Source of the DNA: Micromonosporaceae bacterium
GTDB lineage: Bacteria; Actinomycetota; Actinomycetes; Mycobacteriales; Micromonosporaceae
DNA length: 64,000 nt
Assembly: GCA_020027875.1 (NCBI GenBank)
Contig: JAHRHA010000035.1
Span: forward strand, 1 to 64,000
Reading direction: 5' to 3'
In this document: one piece after another, positions 54,332 to 63,001 of the stretch
How positions within the stretch are numbered: position 1 is the stretch's first letter
Layout of the letters: each line of letters begins with the position of its first letter
The notes under the pieces: generated by a model
What the model saw: the letters and a program-made list of their open reading frames with translations, nothing else
Database searches by the model: none
Told to the model about the DNA's origin: nothing
Position numbers and translations under genes: made by a program

Positions 54332-54993
54332 TCCGGGTTCTGCTCGCCGACGACCAGGGGCTGGTGCGGGCAGGCTTCCGGGCGTTGCTCGACGCCGAGG
54401 AGGACATCGAGGTGGTCGGTGAGGCGAGCGACGGGGTGGCCGCCGTGCGTCTCGCGAAGGCCACCCGGCCCGACGTGATCCTCATGGATATCCGCATGCC
54501 CCAAGTGGACGGGCTGGAAGCGACGAGACAGATCGTCGGTGAGAAAGGGCTCGCCGGCACCCGCATCGTCATCCTGACCACATTCGACCTCGATGAGTAC
54601 GTCTTCGAGGCGCTGCGAGTCGGGGCGAGCGGGTTCCTCGTCAAGGACACCGAACCGGTGGAGCTGCTTCGCGGCGTACGGGCGGTCGCCGCCGGGGACG
54701 CGCTCCTGTCTCCTGGGGTGACCCGGCGTCTCATCGCCGAGTTTGCCGGACGGGCGAAGACGCCCTCGCTGCCCCGGCGGCTCGAGGCGCTGACCGAGCG
54801 CGAGCGGGAAGTTATGGCTCTCGTCGGTGCGGGTCTGTCCAATGAGGAGATTGCGGGCCAGCTATTCGTCAGCCCGGCGACGGCGAAGACACACGTCAGC
54901 CGTGCCATGGTGAAGCTCGGCGCCCGCGACCGGGCGCAGTTGGTTGTGTTCGCGTACGAGGCGGGGCTCGTCCGACCTGGTTGGATGGGTTGA
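54328..54993 (+). CDS. NarL/FixJ-family response regulator
   Basis: The 221-residue protein has a receiver domain (RVLLADDQGLVRAGFRALLD; phospho-acceptor Asp in PDVILMDIRMPQVDG; Lys in GFLVKDTEP) and a C-terminal LuxR HTH (LTEREREVMALVGAGLSNEE, then VSPATAKTHVSRAMVKL). It overlaps the kinase gene and the following lipoprotein gene (TGATG), so the three are one operon. Confidence 0.95.
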   Translation: MIRVLLADDQGLVRAGFRALLDAEEDIEVVGEASDGVAAVRLAKATRPDVILMDIRMPQVDGLEATRQIVGEKGLAGTRIVILTTFDLDEYVFEALRVGASGFLVKDTEPVELLRGVRAVAAGDALLSPGVTRRLIAEFAGRAKTPSLPRRLEALTEREREVMALVGAGLSNEEIAGQLFVSPATAKTHVSRAMVKLGARDRAQLVVFAYEAGLVRPGWMG

Positions 54994-55958
54994 TGAACCG
55001 TGCGGCCCGCGTCCGGCAACGGCTCGCCGCCGCGCTGGTCGTGCTGACGGCGCTCGCCGCCTGCTCGTCGGACCCGGCCAGCCCGCCGGCGCCCGCCGGC
55101 ACGCTGACCCGTTCCGCCGCCACCGACACCGCGCCCACGGCGTCGAGCGGAACCCAGGCCGATCCGGTGCTCATCGCGGCCGGCGACATCGCGAGCTGTG
55201 ACTCCTCCGGCGACGAGGCGACGGCGCGCCTGCTCGACCGGACCGACGGCACCATTGCCGCGCTCGGCGACACCGCATACCCGAAGGGATCGACGGACGA
55301 CTACGCCCGCTGTTATGCGGGCAGCTGGGGCCGGCACAAGGCACGCACTCGGCCGGCGGCGGGCAACCACGAGTACCAGACGGCGGGCGCGGCTGGCTAC
55401 TTCGGCTACTTCGGCCAGGCGGCCGGCGACCCGTCGCGAGGCTATTACTCCTACGACCTCGGCGCCTGGCACATCATCGTGGTCAACTCCAACTGTGGCG
55501 CGTCGGCGGGCTGTGCGCGGGGGTCGCCGCAGGAGACGTGGCTGCGAGCCGACCTCGCAGCCTCATCGAAGCGCTGCACGCTTGCCTACTGGCACCATCC
55601 ACTGTTCACGTCTGGCGCCGAGCACGGCCCCTCGACCAACATGCGGCCGATCTTCCAGGCGCTCTTTGATGCGGGCGCCGAGGTCGTGCTCAGCGGGCAC
55701 GAGCACACCTACGAACGGTTCGCGCCGCAGAACCCGGCCGGCGGGCTCGACAACCAACGCGGCATCCGGGTCTGGGTCGTCGGGACGGGTGGGGCCAGCC
55801 ACTACGGCTTCGGCGCGATCAAGCCCAACAGCCAGGTGCGCAACGCCGACACGTACGGCGTGCTCACGCTGACCCTGAGGGCCGACGGCTACGACTGGCA
55901 GTTCCTGCCTGTGACCGGCAAGACCTTCACCGACACCGGCAGCGCCACCTGCCACTGA
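54993..55958 (+). CDS. Lipoprotein metallophosphoesterase (purple acid phosphatase-like)
   Basis: The 321-residue protein starts MNRAARVRQRLAAALVVLTA with lipobox LAAC near residue 23, so it should be anchored outside the cell. Metal-binding motifs: AAGDIAS, LGDTAYPKGS, AGNHEYQ, YWHHPLF and SGHEHTYER, the calcineurin-like pattern of secreted acid phosphatases. Translational coupling to the two-component pair suggests that its production is tied to that sensor, for example in phosphate or envelope stress; that link is inferred. Confidence 0.9.
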   Translation: MNRAARVRQRLAAALVVLTALAACSSDPASPPAPAGTLTRSAATDTAPTASSGTQADPVLIAAGDIASCDSSGDEATARLLDRTDGTIAALGDTAYPKGSTDDYARCYAGSWGRHKARTRPAAGNHEYQTAGAAGYFGYFGQAAGDPSRGYYSYDLGAWHIIVVNSNCGASAGCARGSPQETWLRADLAASSKRCTLAYWHHPLFTSGAEHGPSTNMRPIFQALFDAGAEVVLSGHEHTYERFAPQNPAGGLDNQRGIRVWVVGTGGASHYGFGAIKPNSQVRNADTYGVLTLTLRADGYDWQFLPVTGKTFTDTGSATCH

Positions 55959-55971
55959 GCCGCGGGCCGCC

Positions 55972-56041
55972 CAAGATCGCCACGATCATGATGTGACCGT
56001 CGTCAAACAGCGTCGATCATGACCTCCAGGTCATGATCGGC
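55972..56041 (+). repeat. Palindromic intergenic repeat, copy F
   Basis: It begins CAAGATCGCCACGATCATGA at 55972; the core is at 56012-56041 with a CC centre and one mismatch in the right arm. It lies between the convergent stops of the phosphoesterase and dienelactone hydrolase genes. Confidence 0.9.
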
Positions 56042-56055
56042 GAGAGAAAGCGTGG

Positions 56056-56958
56056 TTAGCTGAGGTGCTGGGCGAACCAGTCGAGGACGCGCTGGTAGGC
56101 AGCGGCGGCCGCAGCGGCGTCGTAGCGCGCACCGGTGTCGTTGAAGAACGCGTGATTCACGCCCGGGAACGTGACGATCTCGTGGCGCAGGCCGGCCTTC
56201 GTCAGCGCGGCAGCGGCCGCATCGCGCGAGGCGTTGACCCGTGAATCCTGTTCGGCGTAGATCCCCAGTACGGCCGCCTTCGAGCCGGCGAAGTCGGCGC
56301 TGTCGGGCGCCGGTCCGTAGAACGGCACCGCCGCGGCGAGCCGTGGCTCGCCGGCGGCGAGCAACGACCACACCATGCCACCGCCGAAGCAGAAGCCCAT
56401 CGCACCGAGCTTGCGCCCCGGCAGCCGCCGGGCAAGTTCGTCGATCCCGGCGTGCATATCGGCGATGAAGCGTTCCTGGGGTGCGGCGCTCAGCGCGGCG
56501 GTTGCCTGCGCTGAGTCGGCGAAGGTGGCCGTACCGCCCTCCTCGGAGAGCAGATCGACGGCGAGTGCTGAGTAGCCACTGGCGCCGAGACGGCCGGCGA
56601 CCGATCTGATGTGGTCAGTGAGGCCGCGGTTCTCGTGGATGACGAGCACCCCACCGCGCGGCGTTGGCGCCGCGGCCCAGGCGCCTTGGAGCGTTCGTCC
56701 CTGCGGTCCAGCGAAGGTAATGGCTTGAGTGGCGACCGCCGAGGCGGCGGTGGTCGGCACGGACGCTGACTCGACCGACGCCGCCGGCGCGGGATTCGGT
56801 GCGGCGGCGTCGGAGGCACACGCGGCGAGGAGCGACGTGGCCGCCGCCGCGCCGAAGCCGAGCAGTCCCAGCCGGCGCAGCGCCTCCCGCCTGGTGATCA
56901 ATCCGTCCGCGTGATCCACGGCGACCTCTTCGGCGATGTATCGCTGCAGCGGCGTCAT
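56056..56958 (-). CDS. Dienelactone hydrolase family protein, exported
   Basis: The 300-residue alpha/beta hydrolase has the DLH triad surroundings: Cys in MGFCFGGGMVW, Asp in AEQDSRVNAS and His in GVNHAFFND, plus VIHENRGL with the Glu that orients the Cys. Residues 1-50 contain ITRREALRRLGLLGFGAAAA and a lipobox-like SLLAAC, indicating Tat export and lipidation. The natural substrate is unknown. Confidence 0.9.
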   Translation of the reverse strand: MTPLQRYIAEEVAVDHADGLITRREALRRLGLLGFGAAAATSLLAACASDAAAPNPAPAASVESASVPTTAASAVATQAITFAGPQGRTLQGAWAAAPTPRGGVLVIHENRGLTDHIRSVAGRLGASGYSALAVDLLSEEGGTATFADSAQATAALSAAPQERFIADMHAGIDELARRLPGRKLGAMGFCFGGGMVWSLLAAGEPRLAAAVPFYGPAPDSADFAGSKAAVLGIYAEQDSRVNASRDAAAAALTKAGLRHEIVTFPGVNHAFFNDTGARYDAAAAAAAYQRVLDWFAQHLS

Positions 56959-57021
56959 GGCGCACCTCCGGCGTCATTGTGCGCCGACCAAGCGCAAGGC
57001 CACCACTCGAAAGCGTCTATC

Positions 57022-57696
57022 TCAATCGTCCGGCTTTGCGCGGTCCTCCATCTCCCACGCGTGGTCCAGGACATGCCAGGCGATGCGCCGGGCGGCGTAG
57101 CGTGTCGTCCAGCCGTTGGCCACCACGCGGGTCCCGTCGGAGCGGGTCGCCAGGACTGCTGCTATCGCCTCGCGTAGCGCCTCGATAGCGGCGATGTCGT
57201 CGATCTCGGGTGGCTTGTGTTTGATGCCCAGTTTGCGCGCGTACGACGCCTCCGCGCCCACCACATGGTCGATCATCTTGTCGCGGTCCCGGCCACCACC
57301 GCGCGGGCCCTTACGCAATTCGGCCGGAGAGTCGGCGGCGACCTCGTCGAAGACGGCCCAGGCCGCGGTCACCAGTGCCGCAAGCCTCGTCGCGGCGGCC
57401 GGTCTGACCGGTTGGGTCTCGGCTTCGGCAACCACTGACGGTGCGCCGAAGTCGGTGGTCACGTCTCCCCTGAGGCGCTCGGCAACGTCGAGGGTGTCGG
57501 CAATCGTGGCTGGGAACGGGATCCCGGCCCGCTTGGCCACGACCGTGTATCGGCGGGCGTAGCCCGCCAGTGCCTCGAGCGCGGCCTCCTCAGACTTGCC
57601 CGATCGGCACCAACCCGGCCAGTCGAGCGCCGATGCGAAGACTCTCTTCTGGCCCACCTCGAGGCAGACCGTCGTAGCGTGGGACTTCGTCGCCAT
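57022..57696 (-). CDS. DinB-like domain protein with HicB-like N-terminus
   Basis: The 224-residue protein has an N-terminal segment ATTVCLEVGQKRVFASALDW with PGWCRSGKSEEAALEALAGY that resembles HicB-type substrate-mimic folds, and a C-terminal helical region (DKMIDHVVGAEASYARKLG, ARRIAWHVLDHAWEMED) with DinB-like His spacing. It stands alone. The C-terminal pattern suggests a metal-binding helical bundle; no activity can be assigned. Confidence 0.6.
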   Translation of the reverse strand: MATKSHATTVCLEVGQKRVFASALDWPGWCRSGKSEEAALEALAGYARRYTVVAKRAGIPFPATIADTLDVAERLRGDVTTDFGAPSVVAEAETQPVRPAAATRLAALVTAAWAVFDEVAADSPAELRKGPRGGGRDRDKMIDHVVGAEASYARKLGIKHKPPEIDDIAAIEALREAIAAVLATRSDGTRVVANGWTTRYAARRIAWHVLDHAWEMEDRAKPDD

Positions 57697-57967
57697 ACGC
57701 CGATCATGTCATCCAGACGAAAAAACGACCCCTAGGGCGCGCTTTCGCGCGAGCCAGCTGGACACGGCTGGCCATACCCCAGGGGTCGCGGTAGCTGTCT
57801 CGTATTCGCCGACCGCCGTCACAGCGGACCGACGAGTCGGAGTCCAGACAGAGCAGAATGCCCCGCTCGCACATTTTGCGGAGGACGGCGGCTAGCGGAC
57901 AACCACCTCACGAGTCCGAGTACTACACATTAGTTTGGACCACCTCCCTTCACGTGTACCGACCACA

Positions 57968-58816
57968 TTAAGCACCCGACGCCACGTGCCGCAACGTGAA
58001 TTGCGCGTCAAGGCATCCGTGGTATCCGCGCGTGAACGTCGCCCGGGCCATCACCACGGAGTGCTCGGCGCCCCAGCTCCAGAACCGGAACGTCACCAGC
58101 CCCGGCCCGGCGGGCACGATCGGCGAGCGCAGCAGCACCCAGTGATTGGGCACGAGGCTCACGATCCGGTCGCGGGCTCGGCCAACGAGCGTCGGCGGAT
58201 GACGGAACATCTCCAGGGCGAGGAGCAGCGCCAACTCCCGGTCGGGGCTCGGAACCAGGTCCCGGGCGTGCCCGATCCCCTTGCGCAGCACGAGCGTTGT
58301 CTCGTCGCGGATCTGGGCGAACAGGCCGGTTGCGCCGAGCCACAGGCGCAGCGCCCCGGGCATCGTGATCGCCGCGGTCGCCTCCGTGGGGCCACCCTGG
58401 CGGGAGTAACGCAACACCCGGTTCGACGAGTCCCGCAGCGCCGCCATCATCATCCAGTCCGCCTGCGGGCAGCTAAGCCCACGCTCCGTCCGCCCGTACC
58501 CGCGGTTTCGCAATCCTGCCGACGGCGTGACCGCAAGCGACCCGATGCTCGCCCTGCCGTCCTCGAAGAGCCGGGCCGCATACGTCACAGCCGCCACGGG
58601 ATCGTGCTCAAGCCACACCATGAACAGGACAGCCGGCCCGCAAAGGTTGAGTCGGCCTTGCCGTACCCGCGAAGGTTCTGCGACGAGTTCGTGCAGCCGG
58701 TCCACCACCGCCGACCGATCGAGCCGCCAGGCCGGACCGGACGACACGGGAGAACCGCCGCCGGCCCCGAGTGCGGCGACAATCGCGTGCGCCTGCGCAG
58801 CACGGCCCGTCGACAT
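57968..58816 (-). CDS. Possible papain-fold cysteine peptidase-like protein
   Basis: The 282-residue soluble protein shows RLNLCGPAVLFMVWLEHDPV early (Cys-Gly-Pro-Ala typical of the papain-like nucleophile helix), LVPNHWVLLRSPI (candidate catalytic His) and VTFRFWSWGAEHSV (candidate third residue) in the right order and spacing. No signal peptide is seen. It could be a peptidase, a transglutaminase-like enzyme or an effector domain. The start is ATG 58816. It is divergent from the small membrane protein gene. Confidence 0.5.
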   Translation of the reverse strand: MSTGRAAQAHAIVAALGAGGGSPVSSGPAWRLDRSAVVDRLHELVAEPSRVRQGRLNLCGPAVLFMVWLEHDPVAAVTYAARLFEDGRASIGSLAVTPSAGLRNRGYGRTERGLSCPQADWMMMAALRDSSNRVLRYSRQGGPTEATAAITMPGALRLWLGATGLFAQIRDETTLVLRKGIGHARDLVPSPDRELALLLALEMFRHPPTLVGRARDRIVSLVPNHWVLLRSPIVPAGPGLVTFRFWSWGAEHSVVMARATFTRGYHGCLDAQFTLRHVASGA

Positions 58817-58878
58817 CGGTCATCAGACTATCGGCGGCGGTCGACGGCTAATCTGAAGTGTGACAACCGGAGGTTGGC

Positions 58879-59373
58879 ATGGGTACGCAGGAGTCGTCCG
58901 CCTCGGACGATCAGCCGGAGGCGGCCGACCCTCAGGCTCCCCAACCGACGGCGCCAGAACCGGCAGCACCGACGGCGCCGAAGCCGGAGCCGACAGCGAC
59001 CGGCGCGCAGGAGACGCACGCTGAGGATCACGCCGAGGAGTCGCACGCTGAGGATACGCACGCTGAGACGCGCGCTGGGGAGGTGCACGAGGCGGACCAG
59101 GATCAGCCGAAGCAGCACGACGAGGCAGACGAAGAGCCGGTTGCTCATTTTGAGGGGCCACACCAACCGAAGCCACAGCGATACTCCACCGGGCGCGGGC
59201 AGGTGCCGCCAACGCGCCCGCTCGACCCGATCCTGCCGTATATCGCCCCACCCGTACCTCGTCGACGGCGAGGCGATTGGCCCGTCCTGGTGTTCGCGCT
59301 CATTGTCTCGGGTCTAGTGATGGCGGGCTGCTGCATCGCCGGCTTCGCCCTCTATAGCGGATACGGCAACTGA
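58879..59373 (+). CDS. Acidic low-complexity protein with C-terminal membrane anchor
   Basis: The 164-residue protein starts MGTQESSASDDQPEAADPQA. It has a Pro/Ala/Glu/His-rich region with repeated HAED/HAEE units (about 46-75), then a short basic patch PRRRRGDWP and a C-terminal membrane helix VLVFALIVSGLVMAGCCIAG. The topology would place the disordered acidic region in the cytoplasm. GGAGG lies upstream of ATG 58879. Its stop faces that of the ATPase gene. Role unknown. Confidence 0.7.
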   Translation: MGTQESSASDDQPEAADPQAPQPTAPEPAAPTAPKPEPTATGAQETHAEDHAEESHAEDTHAETRAGEVHEADQDQPKQHDEADEEPVAHFEGPHQPKPQRYSTGRGQVPPTRPLDPILPYIAPPVPRRRRGDWPVLVFALIVSGLVMAGCCIAGFALYSGYGN

Positions 59374-59382
59374 GCCGCGAAT

Positions 59383-61803
59383 TCACACCATCGCCACCGG
59401 CGCCAGTTCACGCAGGGCGTTGCGTGACCCGTCCAGCCGCGTGCGGGCCCAGTCTCGTGCCTGTTCCTGTTGGGTGAACAGGATGACCTGCCGGTCGGCC
59501 GACGCACGCAGCAACAGCTCGAGGATCCGCGTCGTGCGGTCGCTGTCGGCGTGGACCGTCACGTCGTCGAGCAGCAACGGGCAGACCGTCCCATCCCGGA
59601 CCAGGTGCTCGGCGAGTGCGATGCGCAGCATCAGGTACACCTGCTCCGCGGTGCCGTAGGACAGCAGGTCCGCGTCGCGCCATCGACCGGTGGGTCCGCG
59701 CACCTTCACCTGCAGCCTCTCCGAATCGACGGTGACCTCGGTGTATCGGCCATCGGTCGCCTCCGGCAACATCCGTCGGACGGTGCCGGCCAGGACCGGC
59801 GCGATCGTACGATGTGCCCGCTCCTTGGCAATGGAAAGGAATCGCCGGGTCTGATCCAATGTGGAGTCAAGCTCTCGCAGCCACGCGAGGCCGACGTCGG
59901 CCCGAGCGAGATCCTCCTCTGCCTCCCCCACCGGGGTCGCTCGGGTGGCGTACTCGGCCAGCGAGACCTCGGCCACCCGCGCCGCCTCCGCGGCCGCACG
60001 GGCCTTGTCACGTAACGCGTTGAGCCCGTCGTCGTCGAGAACCGGCGCCGAGTCAGCACCTGCGTCGCCGACATCGGTTCGCAGCCGGTGGGCACGCCGC
60101 TCCGCCGCCGCGGCCCGCTCGACCAGTTCGGCCACCGTGAGGTCAGCGAGCAGCGCCTTGAGTCGGGCCGACTCGTCGCGGGCCTGCTCAATTCTGGCCG
60201 CGACCGCGGCGCGTTCCCGTTGCCACGCCACCAGGCCGTCCACGGCCTCGTCGGCTGTGCGCGCGATGAGATCAACGGCACGCGCGCAACCGAGCACCTG
60301 ATCCGCCGCCGCCCGTAGCGTCTCCAGCCGCCAGTGCTCGTCGCGCCGGGCGAAGGCTTCACTCTCCGATCGCCGGTGCGCGAGCTCGCGCAGCGCGCCC
60401 GGGTCCGCCATGAGCCCCGCCAGCTCGCACCGCGCGATCGCCGCCCGGTGCCGGGCCCGTGTGGCGTCGACCGAACGCTCGTAGGCCGCCTCGTCGACCT
60501 CGGCCGAGACCACCCGCGCCTGCGCGGCGGTCAGGCCACCGGCCCGCCGTACCGTCCACAGACCCGCCACCATGAGCAGCACGCCAGCGGCGAGCAGCAC
60601 GCCGCCGGTGAGCAGCGCCCCACCCGGGAGCCGCACACCCTCCGGCGAGGGCATTCCCAGCACAAGCAGCGCGACGGCGGCGAGCACGGGAACCAGCCCG
60701 GTGACGGCCAGCCACCGTCCCCGGGCCCGCGTCCGCCCGACCGCGGTCAACCGTGTGCGAGCGTCGACGAGGCGCGCCTCGACAGCCGGGTCCTTCGATG
60801 GTGCTGCCGCCTCCAGATCCCGGGCGAGGTCCCGCAACTGCTCATCGTTCAGGTCGGCCACGTCGACGGGTCGACCATCGCTCGCCGGCGACAATGGGCG
60901 GACCCGCCAGGTCGCCAGCGCCGCGGCGACCTCCGCCGCAATCGGGTCGTCGGCCGCCGTCGACCGAACCTCGACCCGGCTGACCCGATCGGCGAGCGCG
61001 ACCGCCTCGTCAGCCCGTGTGCGCAGCGTCTGCGCGGATCCCACGGCGCCGGCCGCCTCGTACCGGCGCACCTCGGCGTCGGCGCGGTCGGCGCTCGCGC
61101 GGAGGCCGTCCACCTCGACCAGACGCCGCTCGTACTCGGCGTGGTCCGCCCGGGCTCGTTCGAGCGCTTCGCGCGACCGCCGCGTGGCGTCCATGGCCTT
61201 GGCAAGCGGTTTGGTCGGAGCGCGCTCTCCACCCACTCGCTCTGTTCGAAACTTGTCGATGCGTTCGATCGCGGACGCTGCGGTCTGATCGGCGGCACCA
61301 GCGGAGGATGCGGCGCGCTGGAGATGGCCCTGCAGCCCATCCGCGCGGCGCAGCACGTCCAGCACCTCGGCCTGCGCGACGCACGCGGTGGCGAGAAACG
61401 AATACCGATCGAGCCCGAGCCACCGGGCGGCATCCGGGGTTCCGTCAGTCATGATCTCGGCCGAGCAGTCCCGGCCGAGATCGAGATCCACCGCGTCGCA
61501 GTCCACCCTGCCGTCGAGATCCTGGCGGAGCTCGACCCGCCGGCCGTCGTCGAGGAGCACCTGCGCGCTGACCACCCAATCGGAGCGGTCCCAGGGCTTG
61601 TGCAGATCGATGAAGCGCTGCTCGTCCTCGTTCGGGCGGCCGCGGCCCCGTTTGCGGCCACACAAGGCGGCGTAGATCGCGGCGTGCCAGCTTGACTTCG
61701 CCGACTCGTTCGCACCGTAGACCACGGTCAGGCCGTCAGCGAGCTCGAGCGTCTCCTCCGCGAGCGGACCAAACGCAAGGGCCGTGACCATCTGGATCAA
61801 CAT
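59383..61803 (-). CDS. SMC/SbcC-like ATPase with central membrane segments (YhaN type)
   Basis: The 806-residue protein has an N-terminal half-ATPase (TVVYGANESAKSSWHAAIYA), a long Ala/Arg/Glu coiled-coil, two hydrophobic helices near 370-420 (WLAVTGLVPVLAAVALLVLG, GALLTGGVLLAAGVLLMVAG), a second coiled-coil and the C-terminal ABC half (DADLLSYGTAEQVYLMLRIA, then CPLLLDDVTVHADSDRT). The Walker A reads GANESAKSS where GANEAGKSS is usual (G to A before Lys). It pairs with the SbcD-like nuclease, whose stop overlaps its start by one base. YhaN/YhaO pairs are proposed to act in DNA repair at the membrane. Confidence 0.88.
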   Translation of the reverse strand: MLIQMVTALAFGPLAEETLELADGLTVVYGANESAKSSWHAAIYAALCGRKRGRGRPNEDEQRFIDLHKPWDRSDWVVSAQVLLDDGRRVELRQDLDGRVDCDAVDLDLGRDCSAEIMTDGTPDAARWLGLDRYSFLATACVAQAEVLDVLRRADGLQGHLQRAASSAGAADQTAASAIERIDKFRTERVGGERAPTKPLAKAMDATRRSREALERARADHAEYERRLVEVDGLRASADRADAEVRRYEAAGAVGSAQTLRTRADEAVALADRVSRVEVRSTAADDPIAAEVAAALATWRVRPLSPASDGRPVDVADLNDEQLRDLARDLEAAAPSKDPAVEARLVDARTRLTAVGRTRARGRWLAVTGLVPVLAAVALLVLGMPSPEGVRLPGGALLTGGVLLAAGVLLMVAGLWTVRRAGGLTAAQARVVSAEVDEAAYERSVDATRARHRAAIARCELAGLMADPGALRELAHRRSESEAFARRDEHWRLETLRAAADQVLGCARAVDLIARTADEAVDGLVAWQRERAAVAARIEQARDESARLKALLADLTVAELVERAAAAERRAHRLRTDVGDAGADSAPVLDDDGLNALRDKARAAAEAARVAEVSLAEYATRATPVGEAEEDLARADVGLAWLRELDSTLDQTRRFLSIAKERAHRTIAPVLAGTVRRMLPEATDGRYTEVTVDSERLQVKVRGPTGRWRDADLLSYGTAEQVYLMLRIALAEHLVRDGTVCPLLLDDVTVHADSDRTTRILELLLRASADRQVILFTQQEQARDWARTRLDGSRNALRELAPVAMV

Positions 61804-62906
61804 CAGCGCACGTCCAGATCCTGCCGGCGCCCGTCCAACGCGCGCAGCCCGGTGATCAACACCCGGCGCCGCTGCTCGGCGTCGAGTTCCGCGGCACCGC
61901 GTACATCGCGGACGAACTGACCCCGCACGGTCTGCTCCTCGGCGAGCGCCTCGAAATCGTAGGCCACGGTGATCTCACCGAGTTGCGGGACCACGGCGTC
62001 GAGATGCGGTGAGACGCCGGCCAGGTCGCCCAGGTTGACCTCAACGTCCGGCCCGACCTCGCCCCGAAGCGTCACCCGCACCGTGCCCTTCACATCGGCG
62101 AGCACCGCCGCCACCCGCTCCCGGACCTGGGACGAGTTCGTCACTCCACCGAGGTCCACCTCGACGTCACTCACCTGCGAGACCGCCACGCGGTGCCGCT
62201 CCCGGGCGACCGTCCCATCACTACCGACGGTGACCAGCACGACCCCGCGTTCGCCCTTCTCGCCGAACGCCAGCGGCTCCGGGTTGCCCGGATAGGTGTG
62301 ATGATCGGCGTCCCGAGGGGTGTGAAAGTGCCCCACGAGGGCGTGATGGAGACCGGCCTGGGGTATCTGAGCAGCGCGGAACGGTGCGTGAGGGATTTTG
62401 CCGTTCTCCTGGAAGGACAGCTCGCCCTGCTCCGACCCGTGGAACAGCCCGATGTGTACGCCGCCGCGATCAACCCGGAAGCCGTCCAGGAATCCTGGCG
62501 CGTTCGCGGGAGCGCAGTGCGCGGCTCCCCAGACGGTGAACCCATCGGCCAGCGTCACCGGCTCCAGGCTGGGCCGGTTGAAGACGCGCACGTTGTCGGT
62601 CCAGCTCACCTGCCGGTACAGGCTCGCCGGCCCAAGCCAATCGTGGTTGCCAGGGGCGAGAAAGACGCGCAGTGGGTGCACTCGGGCGAACTGCTCGCGC
62701 AGGAACTCCCGCGTGTCCGGGGTAAACCGTTCCTGTTCGTAGAGATCACCGGCGCAACACAGCGCGTCGACCTTGAGCGATGTGGCCAGCTCGCAGATGC
62801 GTACCAGGGATTCCCGGAGCGCACCGCGACGCCGCCTCGCCACCTCACGGCCCGCCCAGGTGAAGGGCGCGTCGAGGTGAAGGTCGGAGAACAACAGCAG
62901 CCGCAT
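61803..62906 (-). CDS. SbcD/YhaO-like metallophosphoesterase nuclease
   Basis: The 367-residue protein starts MRLLLFSDLHLDAPFTW at ATG 62906, with GGGAGGG directly upstream. Metal-binding motifs are in order: FSDLHLD, CCAGDLYEQER, APGNHDWL, GLFHGSEQG and LVGHFHTPRD, the Mre11/SbcD pattern. The C-terminal 150 residues are the capping region. The two-gene operon with the SMC-like ATPase suggests an Mre11-Rad50-like nuclease complex. Confidence 0.9.
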   Translation of the reverse strand: MRLLLFSDLHLDAPFTWAGREVARRRRGALRESLVRICELATSLKVDALCCAGDLYEQERFTPDTREFLREQFARVHPLRVFLAPGNHDWLGPASLYRQVSWTDNVRVFNRPSLEPVTLADGFTVWGAAHCAPANAPGFLDGFRVDRGGVHIGLFHGSEQGELSFQENGKIPHAPFRAAQIPQAGLHHALVGHFHTPRDADHHTYPGNPEPLAFGEKGERGVVLVTVGSDGTVARERHRVAVSQVSDVEVDLGGVTNSSQVRERVAAVLADVKGTVRVTLRGEVGPDVEVNLGDLAGVSPHLDAVVPQLGEITVAYDFEALAEEQTVRGQFVRDVRGAAELDAEQRRRVLITGLRALDGRRQDLDVR

Positions 62907-62936
62907 CGGTCCCTCCCGCATCATGTCGCTGACACT

Positions 62937-62981
62937 GTGACACGCACCTCCGACAGACTGCGATCCGACGGTGCGTGTCAC
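62937..62981. promoter_or_regulatory. Perfect 12-bp inverted repeat in a divergent intergenic region
   Basis: GTGACACGCACC (62937-62948) and GGTGCGTGTCAC (62970-62981) are exact complements with a 21-base spacer. They lie between the divergent sbcD-like and yihY-like genes. The overlapping TGACACTGTGACA (62930-62942) resembles the MerR-type sites at 52241. Operator or hairpin role is inferred. Confidence 0.55.
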
Positions 62982-63001
62982 CATCGAGACCGGAGGCACG
63001 G

